Assembly: GCA_024640225.1 (NCBI GenBank)
Contig: JAHEFK010000021.1
Span: forward strand, 1 to 39,210
Source: Bacteroidota bacterium
GTDB taxonomy: Bacteria; Bacteroidota; Bacteroidia; Chitinophagales; Chitinophagaceae
Direction: 5' to 3'
Length of the DNA: 39,210 nt
Made by a program: the position numbers and the translations under genes. A model generated the notes under the pieces. That model was not told where the DNA came from. It saw nothing but the letters and a program-made list of their open reading frames with translations, and made no database searches. Shown one piece after another: positions 1 through 8,687 of this stretch; the stretch's first letter is position 1; every line of letters starts with the position of its first letter.

Positions 1-1865
1 GCATCAGCTACATTATCATCTTGTTTTTCATTAGTAGCACCTTCGTTTGCTGCAGCTTCTTGTGGGTTGCCTGCATACATATGCTCGCTAGCTGCCGACC
101 AAGCGGTATTTAATGTTTCCATTGCGGTATCGATACCTGCTAAATCTTCAGCTTTATGTGCATCTTTCAGCGCTTGTAAAGCTTTTTCTATAGCTTCTTT
201 TTTGTCTGCAGGTATTTTGTCTGCATTGTCTTTCAATTGTTTTTCAGAATTGAAGATCAAACCATCTGCCATATTTAATTTTTCTACACGCTCACGTACC
301 GCTTTATCTGCTTCTTCGTTTGCTTTAGCTTCGTTCTTCATTTTTTCAATCTCTTCTTTACTCAATCCAGAACCTGCTTCGATACGAATATTTTGCTGTT
401 TGCCAGTGCCTTTATCTTTTGCCGTTACATGCAAGATACCATTTGCATCGATATCAAAGATAACTTCAATTTGAGGCACACCTCTTTGTGATGGTGGAAT
501 ACCGTCTAAGATAAAACGACCTAAAGATTTATTGTCCTTAGCCATAGGGCGCTCACCTTGCAATACATTGATTTCTACACTAGGCTGATTGTCTGCAGCT
601 GTAGAGAAGGTTTCGCTTTTCTTAGTTGGAATGGTAGTGTTCGATTCTATCAAGCGTGTCATTACACCGCCCATGGTTTCGATACCTAAGCTAAGTGGCG
701 TAACATCAAGTAACAATACATCTTTTACATCGCCACTTAATACACCACCTTGAATAGCAGCACCAATAGCAACTACTTCATCAGGGTTTACTCCTTTATT
801 TGGTTTTTTACCAAAGAACTTTTCTACTACTTCTTGAATTTTAGGAATACGAGTAGATCCACCCACTAATATAACCTCATCAATATCGCTGGTGCTCAAT
901 CCAGCATCTTTCAATGCTTTTCGGCATGGTTCTAAGGTGCGTTCAACTAAGCTATCAGCTAATTGTTCGAATTTTGCACGCGTTAATTTGCGCACTAAGT
1001 GTTTAGGCACACCATCAACCGCTGCGATATAAGGCAAATTGATTTCTGTTTCTTGAGAAGAAGATAATTCAATTTTTGCTTTTTCTGCCGCTTCTTTCAA
1101 TCGTTGCCAAGACATTGGGTCTTTGCGTAGATCGATAGCTTCATCATTTTTAAATTCAGCAGCCAACCAATCCATGATTACTTTATCAAAATCATCGCCC
1201 CCTAAGTGCGTATCGCCATTAGTAGATTTTACTTCAAATACGCCATCGCCTAATTCTAAGATCGAAACGTCGAAGGTACCACCACCTAAGTCGAATACTA
1301 CGATCTTGCTATCCGTATGTTGTTTGTCCATACCATAAGCTAATGCAGCAGCAGTAGGTTCATTGATGATACGACGCACATTCAAGCCTGCAATTTCACC
1401 TGCTTCTTTGGTCGCTTGGCGTTGTGCATCATTGAAATATGCAGGTACGGTAATTACCGCTTCGGTTACATCTTGACCCAAAAACTCTTCAGCCGTTTTC
1501 TTCATTTTTTGAAGAATCATAGCAGAAATTTCTTGTGGAGTATACATGCGGTCATCGATTTGAACGCGTGGTGTATTGTTGTCGCCTTTTTGAACTGCAT
1601 ACGAAGAGTCTGCAATGTCAGCACCTACTTCATCAAATCTACGACCCATAAAGCGTTTGATAGACATGATGGTGTTGGTAGGGTTGGTGATGGCCTGGCG
1701 TTTTGCAGGATCACCTACTTTACGCTCGCCATTTTTTAAGAAAGCAACTACCGAAGGGGTAGTGCGACGACCTTCGTCATTTGCAATTACAACGGCTTCA
1801 TTGCCTTCCATTACAGATACGCAAGAGTTGGTGGTTCCTAAGTCAATACCAATAATTTTTCCCAT
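1..1865 (-). CDS. dnaK: Chaperone protein DnaK (Hsp70), 3' end outside window
   Basis: ATP-dependent Hsp70 chaperone that binds unfolded polypeptides in the cytoplasm with DnaJ and GrpE. Reading leftward from the ATG at 1863-1865 gives 621 codons. The actin-like ATPase domain starts with GIDLGTTNS (residues 6-14), a phosphate-binding signature. [11 protein letters not shown] follows near 190-200, and the substrate-binding domain begins near residue 390. The frame is still open at base 3, so the last roughly 15-20 residues of a usual 635-640 residue protein lie outside. The tail seen (Asn/Ala/Glu/Asp-rich, near bases 1-60) fits the acidic, variable DnaK C-terminus. No dnaJ or grpE is visible. 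The upstream region holds a sigma-54-like element and two dyads and no CIRCE repeat, listed separately. Identification is certain from motifs. Confidence 0.98.
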   Translation of the reverse strand, partial: MGKIIGIDLGTTNSCVSVMEGNEAVVIANDEGRRTTPSVVAFLKNGERKVGDPAKRQAITNPTNTIMSIKRFMGRRFDEVGADIADSSYAVQKGDNNTPRVQIDDRMYTPQEISAMILQKMKKTAEEFLGQDVTEAVITVPAYFNDAQRQATKEAGEIAGLNVRRIINEPTAAALAYGMDKQHTDSKIVVFDLGGGTFDVSILELGDGVFEVKSTNGDTHLGGDDFDKVIMDWLAAEFKNDEAIDLRKDPMSWQRLKEAAEKAKIELSSSQETEINLPYIAAVDGVPKHLVRKLTRAKFEQLADSLVERTLEPCRKALKDAGLSTSDIDEVILVGGSTRIPKIQEVVEKFFGKKPNKGVNPDEVVAIGAAIQGGVLSGDVKDVLLLDVTPLSLGIETMGGVMTRLIESNTTIPTKKSETFSTAADNQPSVEINVLQGERPMAKDNKSLGRFILDGIPPSQRGVPQIEVIFDIDANGILHVTAKDKGTGKQQNIRIEAGSGLSKEEIEKMKNEAKANEEADKAVRERVEKLNMADGLIFNSEKQLKDNADKIPADKKEAIEKALQALKDAHKAEDLAGIDTAMETLNTAWSAASEHMYAGNPQEAAANEGATNEKQDDNVAD

Positions 1866-1910
1866 AAAATATAAATTGTTTAATTGTTTACGTTTGTTTG
1901 ACTCTAGTAC

Positions 1911-1928
1911 TTCAAAAAATGTGCCAAA
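1911..1928 (-). promoter_or_regulatory. Sigma-54-like -24/-12 element upstream of dnaK
   Basis: On the minus strand the bases read TTTGGCACATTTTTTGAA. This matches the sigma-54 consensus TGGCACR-N4-TTGCW except that the -12 GC is GA. The GG-to-GA distance (10 bases between) is the canonical spacing. The predicted start would be near 1900, giving a leader of about 35 nt before the dnaK ATG. Seen: the motif and its spacing. Inference: it acts as the dnaK promoter. The missing C at -12 is a real weakness. Confidence 0.45.
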
Positions 1929-1930
1929 GC

Positions 1931-1963
1931 CATATTTGTGCAAATATGTCAGCAATACTGACA
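1931..1963. promoter_or_regulatory. Two abutting dyad symmetries upstream of dnaK
   Basis: CATATTTG-TG-CAAATATG (1931-1948) is a perfect 8+2+8 palindrome. TGTCAG-CAATA-CTGACA (1947-1963) is a perfect 6+5+6 palindrome sharing two bases with the first. They sit directly upstream (for leftward transcription) of the sigma-54-like element, where an activator or repressor would bind. No CIRCE sequence (TTAGCACTC-N9-GAGTGCTAA) is present. Function as heat-shock operators is inferred. Confidence 0.5.
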
Positions 1964-1972
1964 AAGCTTAAT

Positions 1973-2008
1973 AAAAATGCCTTAACAAGCTGTTGTTAAG
2001 GCATTTTT
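1973..2008 (-). terminator. Rho-independent terminator after the DUF4249 gene
   Basis: AAAAATGCCTTAACAA and its exact reverse complement are separated by the loop GCTG, a 16-bp stem with A and T flanks that works on either strand. It begins 23 bases beyond the DUF4249 stop. It would also insulate dnaK from readthrough. Confidence 0.85.
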
Positions 2009-2031
2009 AGTCAACATTTTATGTAAAGATG

Positions 2032-3129
2032 TCAATGGTCGGATAGGCCTTTGATATTTAAACTAATGGTTTCGGGATGCGTTTTGAGGGATTCGAAACT
2101 AAAGGGATCCATGCCAATATTAAATTTTCGTTTTACGGCACGACTGGTAAAGATACCTATCACATCTGTAGCGCTGCCACTGGATTGCAAATTGGACCAG
2201 GTTGGTTTGATCTGGTCAGCAGTAAGTCCACCGGTATTATTATTGATTAAATTATAGGTATATAAATCACTACTACCTGCCCATATAAAAATATCGCTAC
2301 TGTCGATATAGCGTTCTATATTAGCTGGTGCTGGACCAATAGCATTTCTGATAGCCGTATAAAAAGATGTTTTATAAGTGCCCATCACAATATTCTCTCT
2401 TGCGTTGAGGGTCGTAATCACGCAGTTGTCGTTAAACATCCAATCTTGATAATGATCGGTGCTGGTGCCATTACTAATATTCTTATCAACCCAATGGAAA
2501 CGAATAATGCCATTGTAGAATTTAGCATAATTGGGAGATCCAATACCTAATTCGTAACGGGCAAATTGGTTGACATCCTTAAAGCGAATGAGATAACTAG
2601 GGTCATAGTCGATTTCATTCACCGTAAATTTGGTGCTGTCTTTAGCGATAATAGGGGTGACGCCAGTAATGATTTTACCATTTGCATTGATACGCAGCAT
2701 GTAATCGAAAGCGTCGCTCAAAGGAGTTTTAAATTTATAGGCAATATTGGGTAATTGGCTAAAGGTGCCTGGTTCTTTAGGATAGCCTTCGATGCTCAAA
2801 TCCACTCTTTGTAATGTGAATGTTTGATTGATGGAATCGTTTGGTCGGATGCCCGTATTGGGATTTGGTTTTTTTAATTCATAAACCGTTACGCTCAAAT
2901 TTTTATAGTAGATAGAATCGGTTGTTGTAGCCATAACCAGTGCATTTTTAGATTCGTCTAAAAAGGCTTTGTGAATGCGGATGTAATGGGCAGTATCACT
3001 TATGTTGAGTAAGCCATACACAATGGTGATATCTTTGTAAGGGGCATCAATTTTAAAATCCTTTGAACAAGAACTTACTAATTGCACAACGCAAAGGAGG
3101 ATCAGAAAACGAGTAATAGTAAAACGCAT
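2032..3129 (-). CDS. DUF4249 family lipoprotein
   Basis: A Bacteroidota-specific, presumably periplasm- or outer-membrane-associated lipoprotein of unknown function. The ATG at 3127-3129 gives 365 residues starting with a classical lipoprotein signal: MRFTITRF, hydrophobic core, lipobox LVSSC (Cys21). A TTG seven codons upstream is possible but less likely. The N-terminal motif APYKDITIVYGLLNISDTAH is the family's recognisable opening. DUF4249 genes usually sit beside a TonB-dependent receptor gene, but none is next to this one. It stands alone between a terminator and the divergent argS. Family assignment is by recognition; role in import or surface structure is unknown. Confidence 0.85.
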   Translation of the reverse strand: MRFTITRFLILLCVVQLVSSCSKDFKIDAPYKDITIVYGLLNISDTAHYIRIHKAFLDESKNALVMATTTDSIYYKNLSVTVYELKKPNPNTGIRPNDSINQTFTLQRVDLSIEGYPKEPGTFSQLPNIAYKFKTPLSDAFDYMLRINANGKIITGVTPIIAKDSTKFTVNEIDYDPSYLIRFKDVNQFARYELGIGSPNYAKFYNGIIRFHWVDKNISNGTSTDHYQDWMFNDNCVITTLNARENIVMGTYKTSFYTAIRNAIGPAPANIERYIDSSDIFIWAGSSDLYTYNLINNNTGGLTADQIKPTWSNLQSSGSATDVIGIFTSRAVKRKFNIGMDPFSFESLKTHPETISLNIKGLSDH

Positions 3130-3261
3130 GATTGAAAATTTTCGCTTCAAAGATAGGTAATTATGTAGCTTCTACTTCAAATTGAAGCAGGTATTTATTG
3201 GATTTAACAAGCTACTCAGATAATACATTTATAAATTGTATTTTTGCATAAATTCATTGCC
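3130..3261. other. Divergent intergenic region between the DUF4249 gene and argS
   Basis: 132 bases with no gene. It contains a perfect 13-base dyad CTTCAA-A-TTGAAG at 3175-3187 and a promoter -7 box TATTTTTG at 3239-3246 for argS. No convincing -33 box was seen for either direction. Confidence 0.5.
3239..3246 (+). promoter_or_regulatory. Bacteroidota -7 promoter box (TAnnTTTG) for argS
   Basis: TATTTTTG followed by C, matching TAnnTTTG, 15 bases before the argS ATG. A start a few bases downstream would leave a leader of about 10-13 nt. No TTG at the expected -33 distance, so only the -7 part is supported. Confidence 0.5.
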
Positions 3262-5061
3262 ATGAGCCTATTAGTTGTTAAATTAAAGAACTGTGTATTA
3301 GACGTGTTGACAGCATCTTACCCTGAGTATTCCTTTTCGATTGATCAGATTACGGTGAACGAGACAAAAGCTGAATTTGAAGGCGAATATACGGTAGTGC
3401 TTTTCCCTTTTGTAAAATTATTGAAATGCAAACCAGATGAAATAGGCAACCTGTTGGGCACGCATTTGCAAACGCAATTTCCTGATTTTATCGCGCGCTA
3501 TCAGTTAGTGAGTGGATTTCTGAATATCAGCATACAAGATCGTTTTCTTATCAATTATTTACAAAGTAGTTTTCTGCAAACGCCAACCTTGCCAAGCAGT
3601 ACCAAGCGAGTAATGATTGAATATTCATCTCCCAATACCAATAAACCCTTGCATTTTGGTCATTTAAGAAATAATTTCTTGGGTGCTGCCATGGCAAATA
3701 TTTTGAAAACGCAAGGTCATGAAGTTGTAAAAGCAAACTTGATTAATGATCGAGGTATTCATATTTGTAAATCTATGATTGCTTGGATGCGCTATGCCAA
3801 CAACGCCACGCCTGCAAGTACAGGCATTAAAGGTGATCATTTGGTGGGCGATTATTATGTGAAGTTCAACGATGTATACAAAGAAGAAGTAGCGCAATTA
3901 ACCGCTTCAGGAATGGATGCTGCACAAGCAGAAAAACAAGCCCCAATTTTATTAGCAGCACAAGCATTGCTTTTAAAATGGGAGCAAGGCGATGCCGATA
4001 CACGTGCTTTATGGCAAGAAATGAACAGCTGGGTATATGAAGGGTTTAAAGATACGTATGAGCGTTTAGGTATTAGCTTTGATCAATATTATTATGAAAG
4101 TAATACCTATTTATTAGGTAAAGCCATTATAGAAGAGGGTTTGCAAAAAGGTGTATTATTCAAAAAAGAAGATAACTCGGTTTGGATAGATCTCACGAAT
4201 GATGGCTTAGATCAAAAATTACTATTAAGAGGAGATGGCACAGCTGTTTATATTACGCAAGATATAGGAACAGCTAAATTAAAATACGATGAGCATCAAT
4301 TAAATCAATCAATCTATGTTATTGCAGATGAGCAAAATTATCATATGCAAGTATTGAAATTGATTTTGTCGAAATTGGGAGAGCCTTGTGCCGATGGTAT
4401 TTTTCACTTATCCTATGGCATGGTTGAATTGCCAAGTGGCCGTATGAAAAGTAGAGAAGGAACTGTGGTAGATGCAGATGATATGATTGAGGAAATGATA
4501 GCACTAGCTCAAAAGCAAACGGAGGAAGCAGGCAAAACAAGCGGCTTTACAGATACTGAATTAAGCACCTTGTATAAACAAATTGGACTAGGTGCATTGA
4601 AATTTTACTTATTGCGTGTAGATCCTAAAAAGAAAATGATTTTTGATCCTAAAGAATCAATCGACTTACATGGCTATACTGCTACCTTTATTCAATATGC
4701 GCATGCACGTATTTGCTCTATCCTTCGCAAAGAGGGTATTGCTTATGATGCACCTCAACTCAATAAGGACGCTGTTCTGTCATTAGATCAATTAGCTAAA
4801 GCAGAAAAACAAGTGGTATTATTATTAGAGCAATTTGATGGGCTTATTACTGCAGCGGCAAACGAATATAATCCTTCATTGGTAGCTAATTATTGTTTCC
4901 AATTAGCACAAGCATTTAATACTTTTTACGATGCGCACAGCATTGCGCATGCCGATACAGAAGCGCAAAAACAATTTAGATTATACTTGATCATTCAAAC
5001 TGCATACACCCTCAAAAGAGGTATGTTGCTTTTAGGCATTGAAGTACCTACAAGAATGTAA
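3262..5061 (+). CDS. argS: Arginine--tRNA ligase
   Basis: Charges tRNA-Arg with arginine in the cytoplasm (class Ia synthetase). 599 residues from the ATG at 3262; an in-frame TTG at 3244 lies inside the -7 box and is rejected as the start. Visible are the N-terminal Add-1-type domain (about 1-100), SSPNTNKPLHFGHLRN (HIGH motif as HFGH, 131-134), and GRMKSREGTVV near 393-403 in place of KMSKS. The anticodon-binding helical domain ends in GIEVPTRM, a typical ArgRS C-terminus. Length is near the family norm. It converges on the permease gene at 5063 with one base between stops and no terminator. Confidence 0.97.
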   Translation: MSLLVVKLKNCVLDVLTASYPEYSFSIDQITVNETKAEFEGEYTVVLFPFVKLLKCKPDEIGNLLGTHLQTQFPDFIARYQLVSGFLNISIQDRFLINYLQSSFLQTPTLPSSTKRVMIEYSSPNTNKPLHFGHLRNNFLGAAMANILKTQGHEVVKANLINDRGIHICKSMIAWMRYANNATPASTGIKGDHLVGDYYVKFNDVYKEEVAQLTASGMDAAQAEKQAPILLAAQALLLKWEQGDADTRALWQEMNSWVYEGFKDTYERLGISFDQYYYESNTYLLGKAIIEEGLQKGVLFKKEDNSVWIDLTNDGLDQKLLLRGDGTAVYITQDIGTAKLKYDEHQLNQSIYVIADEQNYHMQVLKLILSKLGEPCADGIFHLSYGMVELPSGRMKSREGTVVDADDMIEEMIALAQKQTEEAGKTSGFTDTELSTLYKQIGLGALKFYLLRVDPKKKMIFDPKESIDLHGYTATFIQYAHARICSILRKEGIAYDAPQLNKDAVLSLDQLAKAEKQVVLLLEQFDGLITAAANEYNPSLVANYCFQLAQAFNTFYDAHSIAHADTEAQKQFRLYLIIQTAYTLKRGMLLLGIEVPTRM

Positions 5062-5062
5062 C

Positions 5063-6313
5063 TTATGATTTTAAATTGTTGGGAGCGGTTAACTTACTAC
5101 TTTTAAAAGCAGGTATTAAGGAAGCTATGGCTCCTACCGATAATACGGTCATGAAGATGAGGATGACATCGCCAACAACAAATTTTACAGGATAGGATTG
5201 GATAATAAAAGAACCTTCTAATTTAACCCATCCAAATTGTTGTTGCCCCCAAGCAATCAATCCGCCCATTAGCAAACCTAAACTACAGCCCACAAAAGAC
5301 CAGAGCAGGCCTTCTAACAAAATAATAGTTTGTATTTCTAGGCCTTTCAGTCCCATGCTTCGAAGCATGGAAAGGTCTTTTTGTTTTTCTAATACTAGCA
5401 TTGATAAGGCACCAGTGAGATTGAAAGAAGCAATCACTAAAATTAACGTAAGCAGCGCAAAGACAATCCATTTTTCACTTTGCATGATGCCGTACAAGGT
5501 TTTGTTTTGTTCGTAGCGCGTAGCAATAGTAAAGGAAGCGCCCAATTTTTTTTGTAGTATTTTTTTTATAAAAGCCGCATCTGATTCGCTACTGATTTTT
5601 ATTTCTATACTACTAATTTGTGCTTCTTGGTTCATTAAGCTTTGTGCTGTAGCAAGGGGAACCAACACATACGCATTGTCAAATTCGTCTTGAATGCTAA
5701 ATGCGCCATCGGGTTTTACATATTGTCGTTGAAAGGCATTAGCATCTTGCACTTGTAGCAAATCAGTTTTTGCATTGGGATAAATCAGCTCTAAGCTTGA
5801 GAAATTATTGAGCACATCAATACCTAGCTTATTTGCAATGCCATTGCCAATGATGGCGGACGGATTAAGTGTGTTATTAGTGACCGTTAATTCATTATTA
5901 CCAGCTATGATATAGTCTTTATTAAAGTTATTGACATTGAAAAATTGTTTGTCAATGCCTTTTACGGTGGCTATAATTTGCGTTTCGCCATTACTTATCA
6001 ATGCATTGTCTTCAATACAGGTACTCAGGTATTGAATGCCTTTGGTTGTTTGTATTTGTTGCAGGAGTTGTGGGGTATAAGAAAAGAATTTTCCTTGGGT
6101 TACTGTTATTTTAATATCGGGATAGAAAGTAGCGTATAGGTTTTTAACGAGTGATTCAAAGCCGTTGAAAACAGAAAAGAGTAAAATCATGGCAGCTGTG
6201 CTCACCACTAATGCGCCCATGCTTATCTTAGATAAGATACTCACTGCTGTTTGCTTACGCAAACTAAACAAATAACGTTTTGCTATGAGTCCGTATAAGC
6301 TCCATTTACGCAT
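5063..6313 (-). CDS. FtsX-like ABC transporter permease, LolC/LolE type
   Basis: Inner-membrane subunit of a LolCDE/MacB-class ABC transporter, the class that extracts lipoproteins from the inner membrane or drives periplasmic work. 416 residues: one N-terminal membrane helix (about 30-50), a large periplasmic core (about 50-275), then three C-terminal helices starting WIVFALLTLILVIASFNL. N-terminal YLFSLRKQTAVSILSKIS is typical of LolC/E proteins. Its start codon directly abuts the rbfA stop (6313/6314), so translation is probably coupled. No ATPase (LolD) is adjacent, so which ATPase it pairs with is unknown. I leave the symbol blank because LolC and LolE cannot be told apart here. Confidence 0.85.
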   Translation of the reverse strand: MRKWSLYGLIAKRYLFSLRKQTAVSILSKISMGALVVSTAAMILLFSVFNGFESLVKNLYATFYPDIKITVTQGKFFSYTPQLLQQIQTTKGIQYLSTCIEDNALISNGETQIIATVKGIDKQFFNVNNFNKDYIIAGNNELTVTNNTLNPSAIIGNGIANKLGIDVLNNFSSLELIYPNAKTDLLQVQDANAFQRQYVKPDGAFSIQDEFDNAYVLVPLATAQSLMNQEAQISSIEIKISSESDAAFIKKILQKKLGASFTIATRYEQNKTLYGIMQSEKWIVFALLTLILVIASFNLTGALSMLVLEKQKDLSMLRSMGLKGLEIQTIILLEGLLWSFVGCSLGLLMGGLIAWGQQQFGWVKLEGSFIIQSYPVKFVVGDVILIFMTVLSVGAIASLIPAFKSSKLTAPNNLKS

Positions 6314-6703
6314 TTATCCTTCCTTTTTTTTTGCCGCTTCTCGCGCTATTTTCTCCTCTTCAATTTGCTTGAAAATAGCCTCCATTTTAAATACGTAATC
6401 TAAGGTGTCGTCTAGGAAAAATTGAAGATCTGGTACCCTGCGCAATTGGTTTTTAACTTTTAAACCAAGAGCATGTCGTAGGGCGCTTTTTTGTTCTTTA
6501 ATTACGTGTAAAAATTTTGCTGTATCGGGCACTTGAAATAAACTCAAGTAAAAGCGTGCTTCTAATAAATCGGGTGTAACTATTACTTTAGCAATAGACA
6601 CCATGCCCCCTTCAAACATAGTAAGACCTTCTTTTTGAAAAATCTCATTCATTTCATCATGCACTAAACGGGCAACCTGTTTCTGGCGTTTACTTTCTTC
6701 CAT
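6314..6703 (-). CDS. rbfA: Ribosome-binding factor A
   Basis: Small KH-fold protein that binds the 30S subunit and helps mature the 5' end of 16S rRNA. 129 residues, the usual size. Opening ESKRQKQVARLVHDEMNEIF and the segment SIAKVIVTPDLLEARFYLSL match the family, as does RRVPDLQFFLDDTLDY near the end. The C-terminus is a charged tail of Glu, Lys and Ala. It forms a tight two-gene unit with the downstream permease (no gap), an arrangement I have seen in Bacteroidota (memory, not checked). No clear promoter motif was found in the 128 bases up to the divergent Omp28-like gene. Confidence 0.95.
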   Translation of the reverse strand: MEESKRQKQVARLVHDEMNEIFQKEGLTMFEGGMVSIAKVIVTPDLLEARFYLSLFQVPDTAKFLHVIKEQKSALRHALGLKVKNQLRRVPDLQFFLDDTLDYVFKMEAIFKQIEEEKIAREAAKKKEG

Positions 6704-6831
6704 GCTATTTTTAGGTATTTAAAGAGTAAAGTTAAACCTTTTTCAATTTATAGGCTTCATTCATTGGTTTTTGAGTGGAATTTGTTTTAAAGCTATTAGA
6801 ATTTATTAACTTCGTACAAATATTTGTATAG

Positions 6832-7692
6832 ATGAAATTTGCTTTATTTATTCCTATAAGCGCTATTGTATTATTGAGTGCCTGCACTAAAGAAATTGGT
6901 CCGGCTATTGATTTTAGCAAAGTGCAAGCGAAGGATACTTTTTATATGGCACCCTTAGAAAACGCGCAATTAAAAAATGTTTTAATAGAAGAATTTACGG
7001 GTGTAAAATGCCCCAACTGTCCAGATGGTCATGATATTGTTGCTACCATTCAAAATGCCAATCCAAACAGAGTTATTGCTATTGGATATTATCCTTTTAA
7101 TCAAGCTCAAACCCAACCATTAGCAGGTTTGACTAAACAAGATTTTAGAATCACGGATGCGACTGATTTATCTACGTTTTTAGGAGGTGTACAATTTTTA
7201 CCCATCGCAGCGGTAGATCGAAAAATGTTTGGAGGTGCTATTCTTAATGCACGCACACTATGGTCTAATAATGTGCAAACGCAATTGGCCGTGGCAACAC
7301 CTATCAATATGCAACTATCGGTAGTGTATGATGATGTTACGCGCGAAGCCGTTATTAAAACCAGTTTAAAATATACCAGTGCTTTGTCTAATAAACATAA
7401 TATTAGCATAGCGATTTATGAAAATAATATCGTGGATGCGCAAGAGTATCCATCTTATATCGATTCCAATTATAACTTTAAACATGTATTAAGAGACATG
7501 ATTACGCCTATTGGCGGCGCTTCGGTTTTAGATACGCTTACTACAAAAGCAGCTGGTTTGGTGTTCGAAAAAACAATCTTATATACCTTGCCTACTAATT
7601 GGAATCCAGCAAATTGTAAAATAGTTGCTTTTGTGCACGATGCCGCTGCAACGAAAGAAGTATATCAAGTTATTGAAAAGAGTGTTAAATAA
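6832..7692 (+). CDS. Omp28-related lipoprotein with thioredoxin-like CxxC
   Basis: 286 residues with a lipoprotein signal (LLSAC, Cys18). The Omp28 family is known as outer-membrane-associated proteins first described in Porphyromonas. The motif EEFTGVKCPNCPDGHDI (Cys60, Cys63) resembles a thioredoxin-fold active site, so a thiol role outside the cytoplasm is possible but unproven. The rest is beta-rich with no further motif I recognise. AATATTTG at 6819-6826 is one mismatch from a -7 box just before the ATG. It is followed after 6 bases by a second lipoprotein gene, so the two are probably co-transcribed. Confidence 0.85.
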   Translation: MKFALFIPISAIVLLSACTKEIGPAIDFSKVQAKDTFYMAPLENAQLKNVLIEEFTGVKCPNCPDGHDIVATIQNANPNRVIAIGYYPFNQAQTQPLAGLTKQDFRITDATDLSTFLGGVQFLPIAAVDRKMFGGAILNARTLWSNNVQTQLAVATPINMQLSVVYDDVTREAVIKTSLKYTSALSNKHNISIAIYENNIVDAQEYPSYIDSNYNFKHVLRDMITPIGGASVLDTLTTKAAGLVFEKTILYTLPTNWNPANCKIVAFVHDAAATKEVYQVIEKSVK

Positions 7693-7698
7693 ACAGTT

Positions 7699-8682
7699 AT
7701 GCATATACGTATTCACCAGTTGTACTTTATTTTTATTTTTTTTGTTATTTTATCTTGCAATTCAGATGTATCAGAGAAGAATACTGATGCTCAAGCATCA
7801 AATACTTCTGTTGCTACTGTAGCTCCATTCGACGAGCAGTTGGCCTATTCTTTTGTAGCACAACAAGTGGAATTCGGACCGCGTTATCCGGGTAGTGAAG
7901 GTCAAAAAAAATGCGCGGACTATCTACAAAAAACATTATCGACTTTTGTTGACACGATGTATGTACAAAATGTACATGTAACTGCAGGAGACGGAACCTC
8001 ATTGCCTTGTGTCAATATTATAGGTGCAATAAATCCAGCAGCCAAAAATAGAATCCTATTATTAGCCCACTGGGATGCTCGTAAATGGGCCGATGAAGAT
8101 GCGGTGAATAAAGATGCGCCGATACTTGCCGCAGATGATGGAGCTAGTGGTGTTGGTGTATTGATGGCTTTGGCAAAATCATTAAAAGAACATCCGCTTG
8201 CAAATAATTATGGTGTAGATATCTTATTGGTTGATGCTGAAGATTATGGCAAAACAGAATGGGGTGAAGCTTCTTACGGATTGGGCACGCAATATTGGGC
8301 AAAGCATCCACATGTCGCTAATTACAAAGCAGTGGCGGGTATTTTGTTAGATATGGTGGGCGCAACAAATGCACGCTTTCCTCAGGAAGCTTATTCTATG
8401 CAATATGCACCCATTGTCGTAACGCAAGTGTGGCAAGCTGCTGCAGATGCTGGTTACGGTTCTTATTTTGTTTATGAAGATGCAGGGAATATAACAGATG
8501 ATCATTATTTTGTAAACACCATTGCGGGCATTCCAACTATTGATATTATTAATTTGCAAAAGACAGGATTTGCTCCGCATTGGCATACCCAACAAGACAA
8601 CATGAACCGCATCAGTAAAAGTACCTTGAAAGCGGTTGGCCAAACACTTTTGCAATACCTTCATCAATTACCTAAATCTTAG
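7699..8682 (+). CDS. M28 family lipoprotein, probable glutaminyl-peptide cyclotransferase
   Basis: Converts N-terminal glutamine of exported proteins into pyroglutamate; the fold is that of zinc aminopeptidases. 327 residues with lipobox ILSC (Cys20). Visible: GPRYPGSEG (60-68), LLAHWDAR (His124, Asp126), AADDGASGVG (Asp146/147), VDAEDYG (Glu181, Asp182), LDMVG (Asp218) and PHWHTQQDNM (His294/His296). The combination of a single DDGASG, an ED pair and the late His fits bacterial glutaminyl cyclotransferases better than generic M28 peptidases. In Porphyromonas this enzyme acts on many type IX secretion substrates. It lies just before lspA (5-base gap) and downstream of another lipoprotein gene. 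A plain aminopeptidase cannot be excluded. Confidence 0.85.
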   Translation: MHIRIHQLYFIFIFFVILSCNSDVSEKNTDAQASNTSVATVAPFDEQLAYSFVAQQVEFGPRYPGSEGQKKCADYLQKTLSTFVDTMYVQNVHVTAGDGTSLPCVNIIGAINPAAKNRILLLAHWDARKWADEDAVNKDAPILAADDGASGVGVLMALAKSLKEHPLANNYGVDILLVDAEDYGKTEWGEASYGLGTQYWAKHPHVANYKAVAGILLDMVGATNARFPQEAYSMQYAPIVVTQVWQAAADAGYGSYFVYEDAGNITDDHYFVNTIAGIPTIDIINLQKTGFAPHWHTQQDNMNRISKSTLKAVGQTLLQYLHQLPKS

Positions 8683-8687
8683 TACCT

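Noticed and set aside
67-1971. Several rightward open frames of 70-135 residues opposite dnaK
   Set aside because: They are shadows of the dnaK frame on the other strand; low complexity, no family motif, no start signals.
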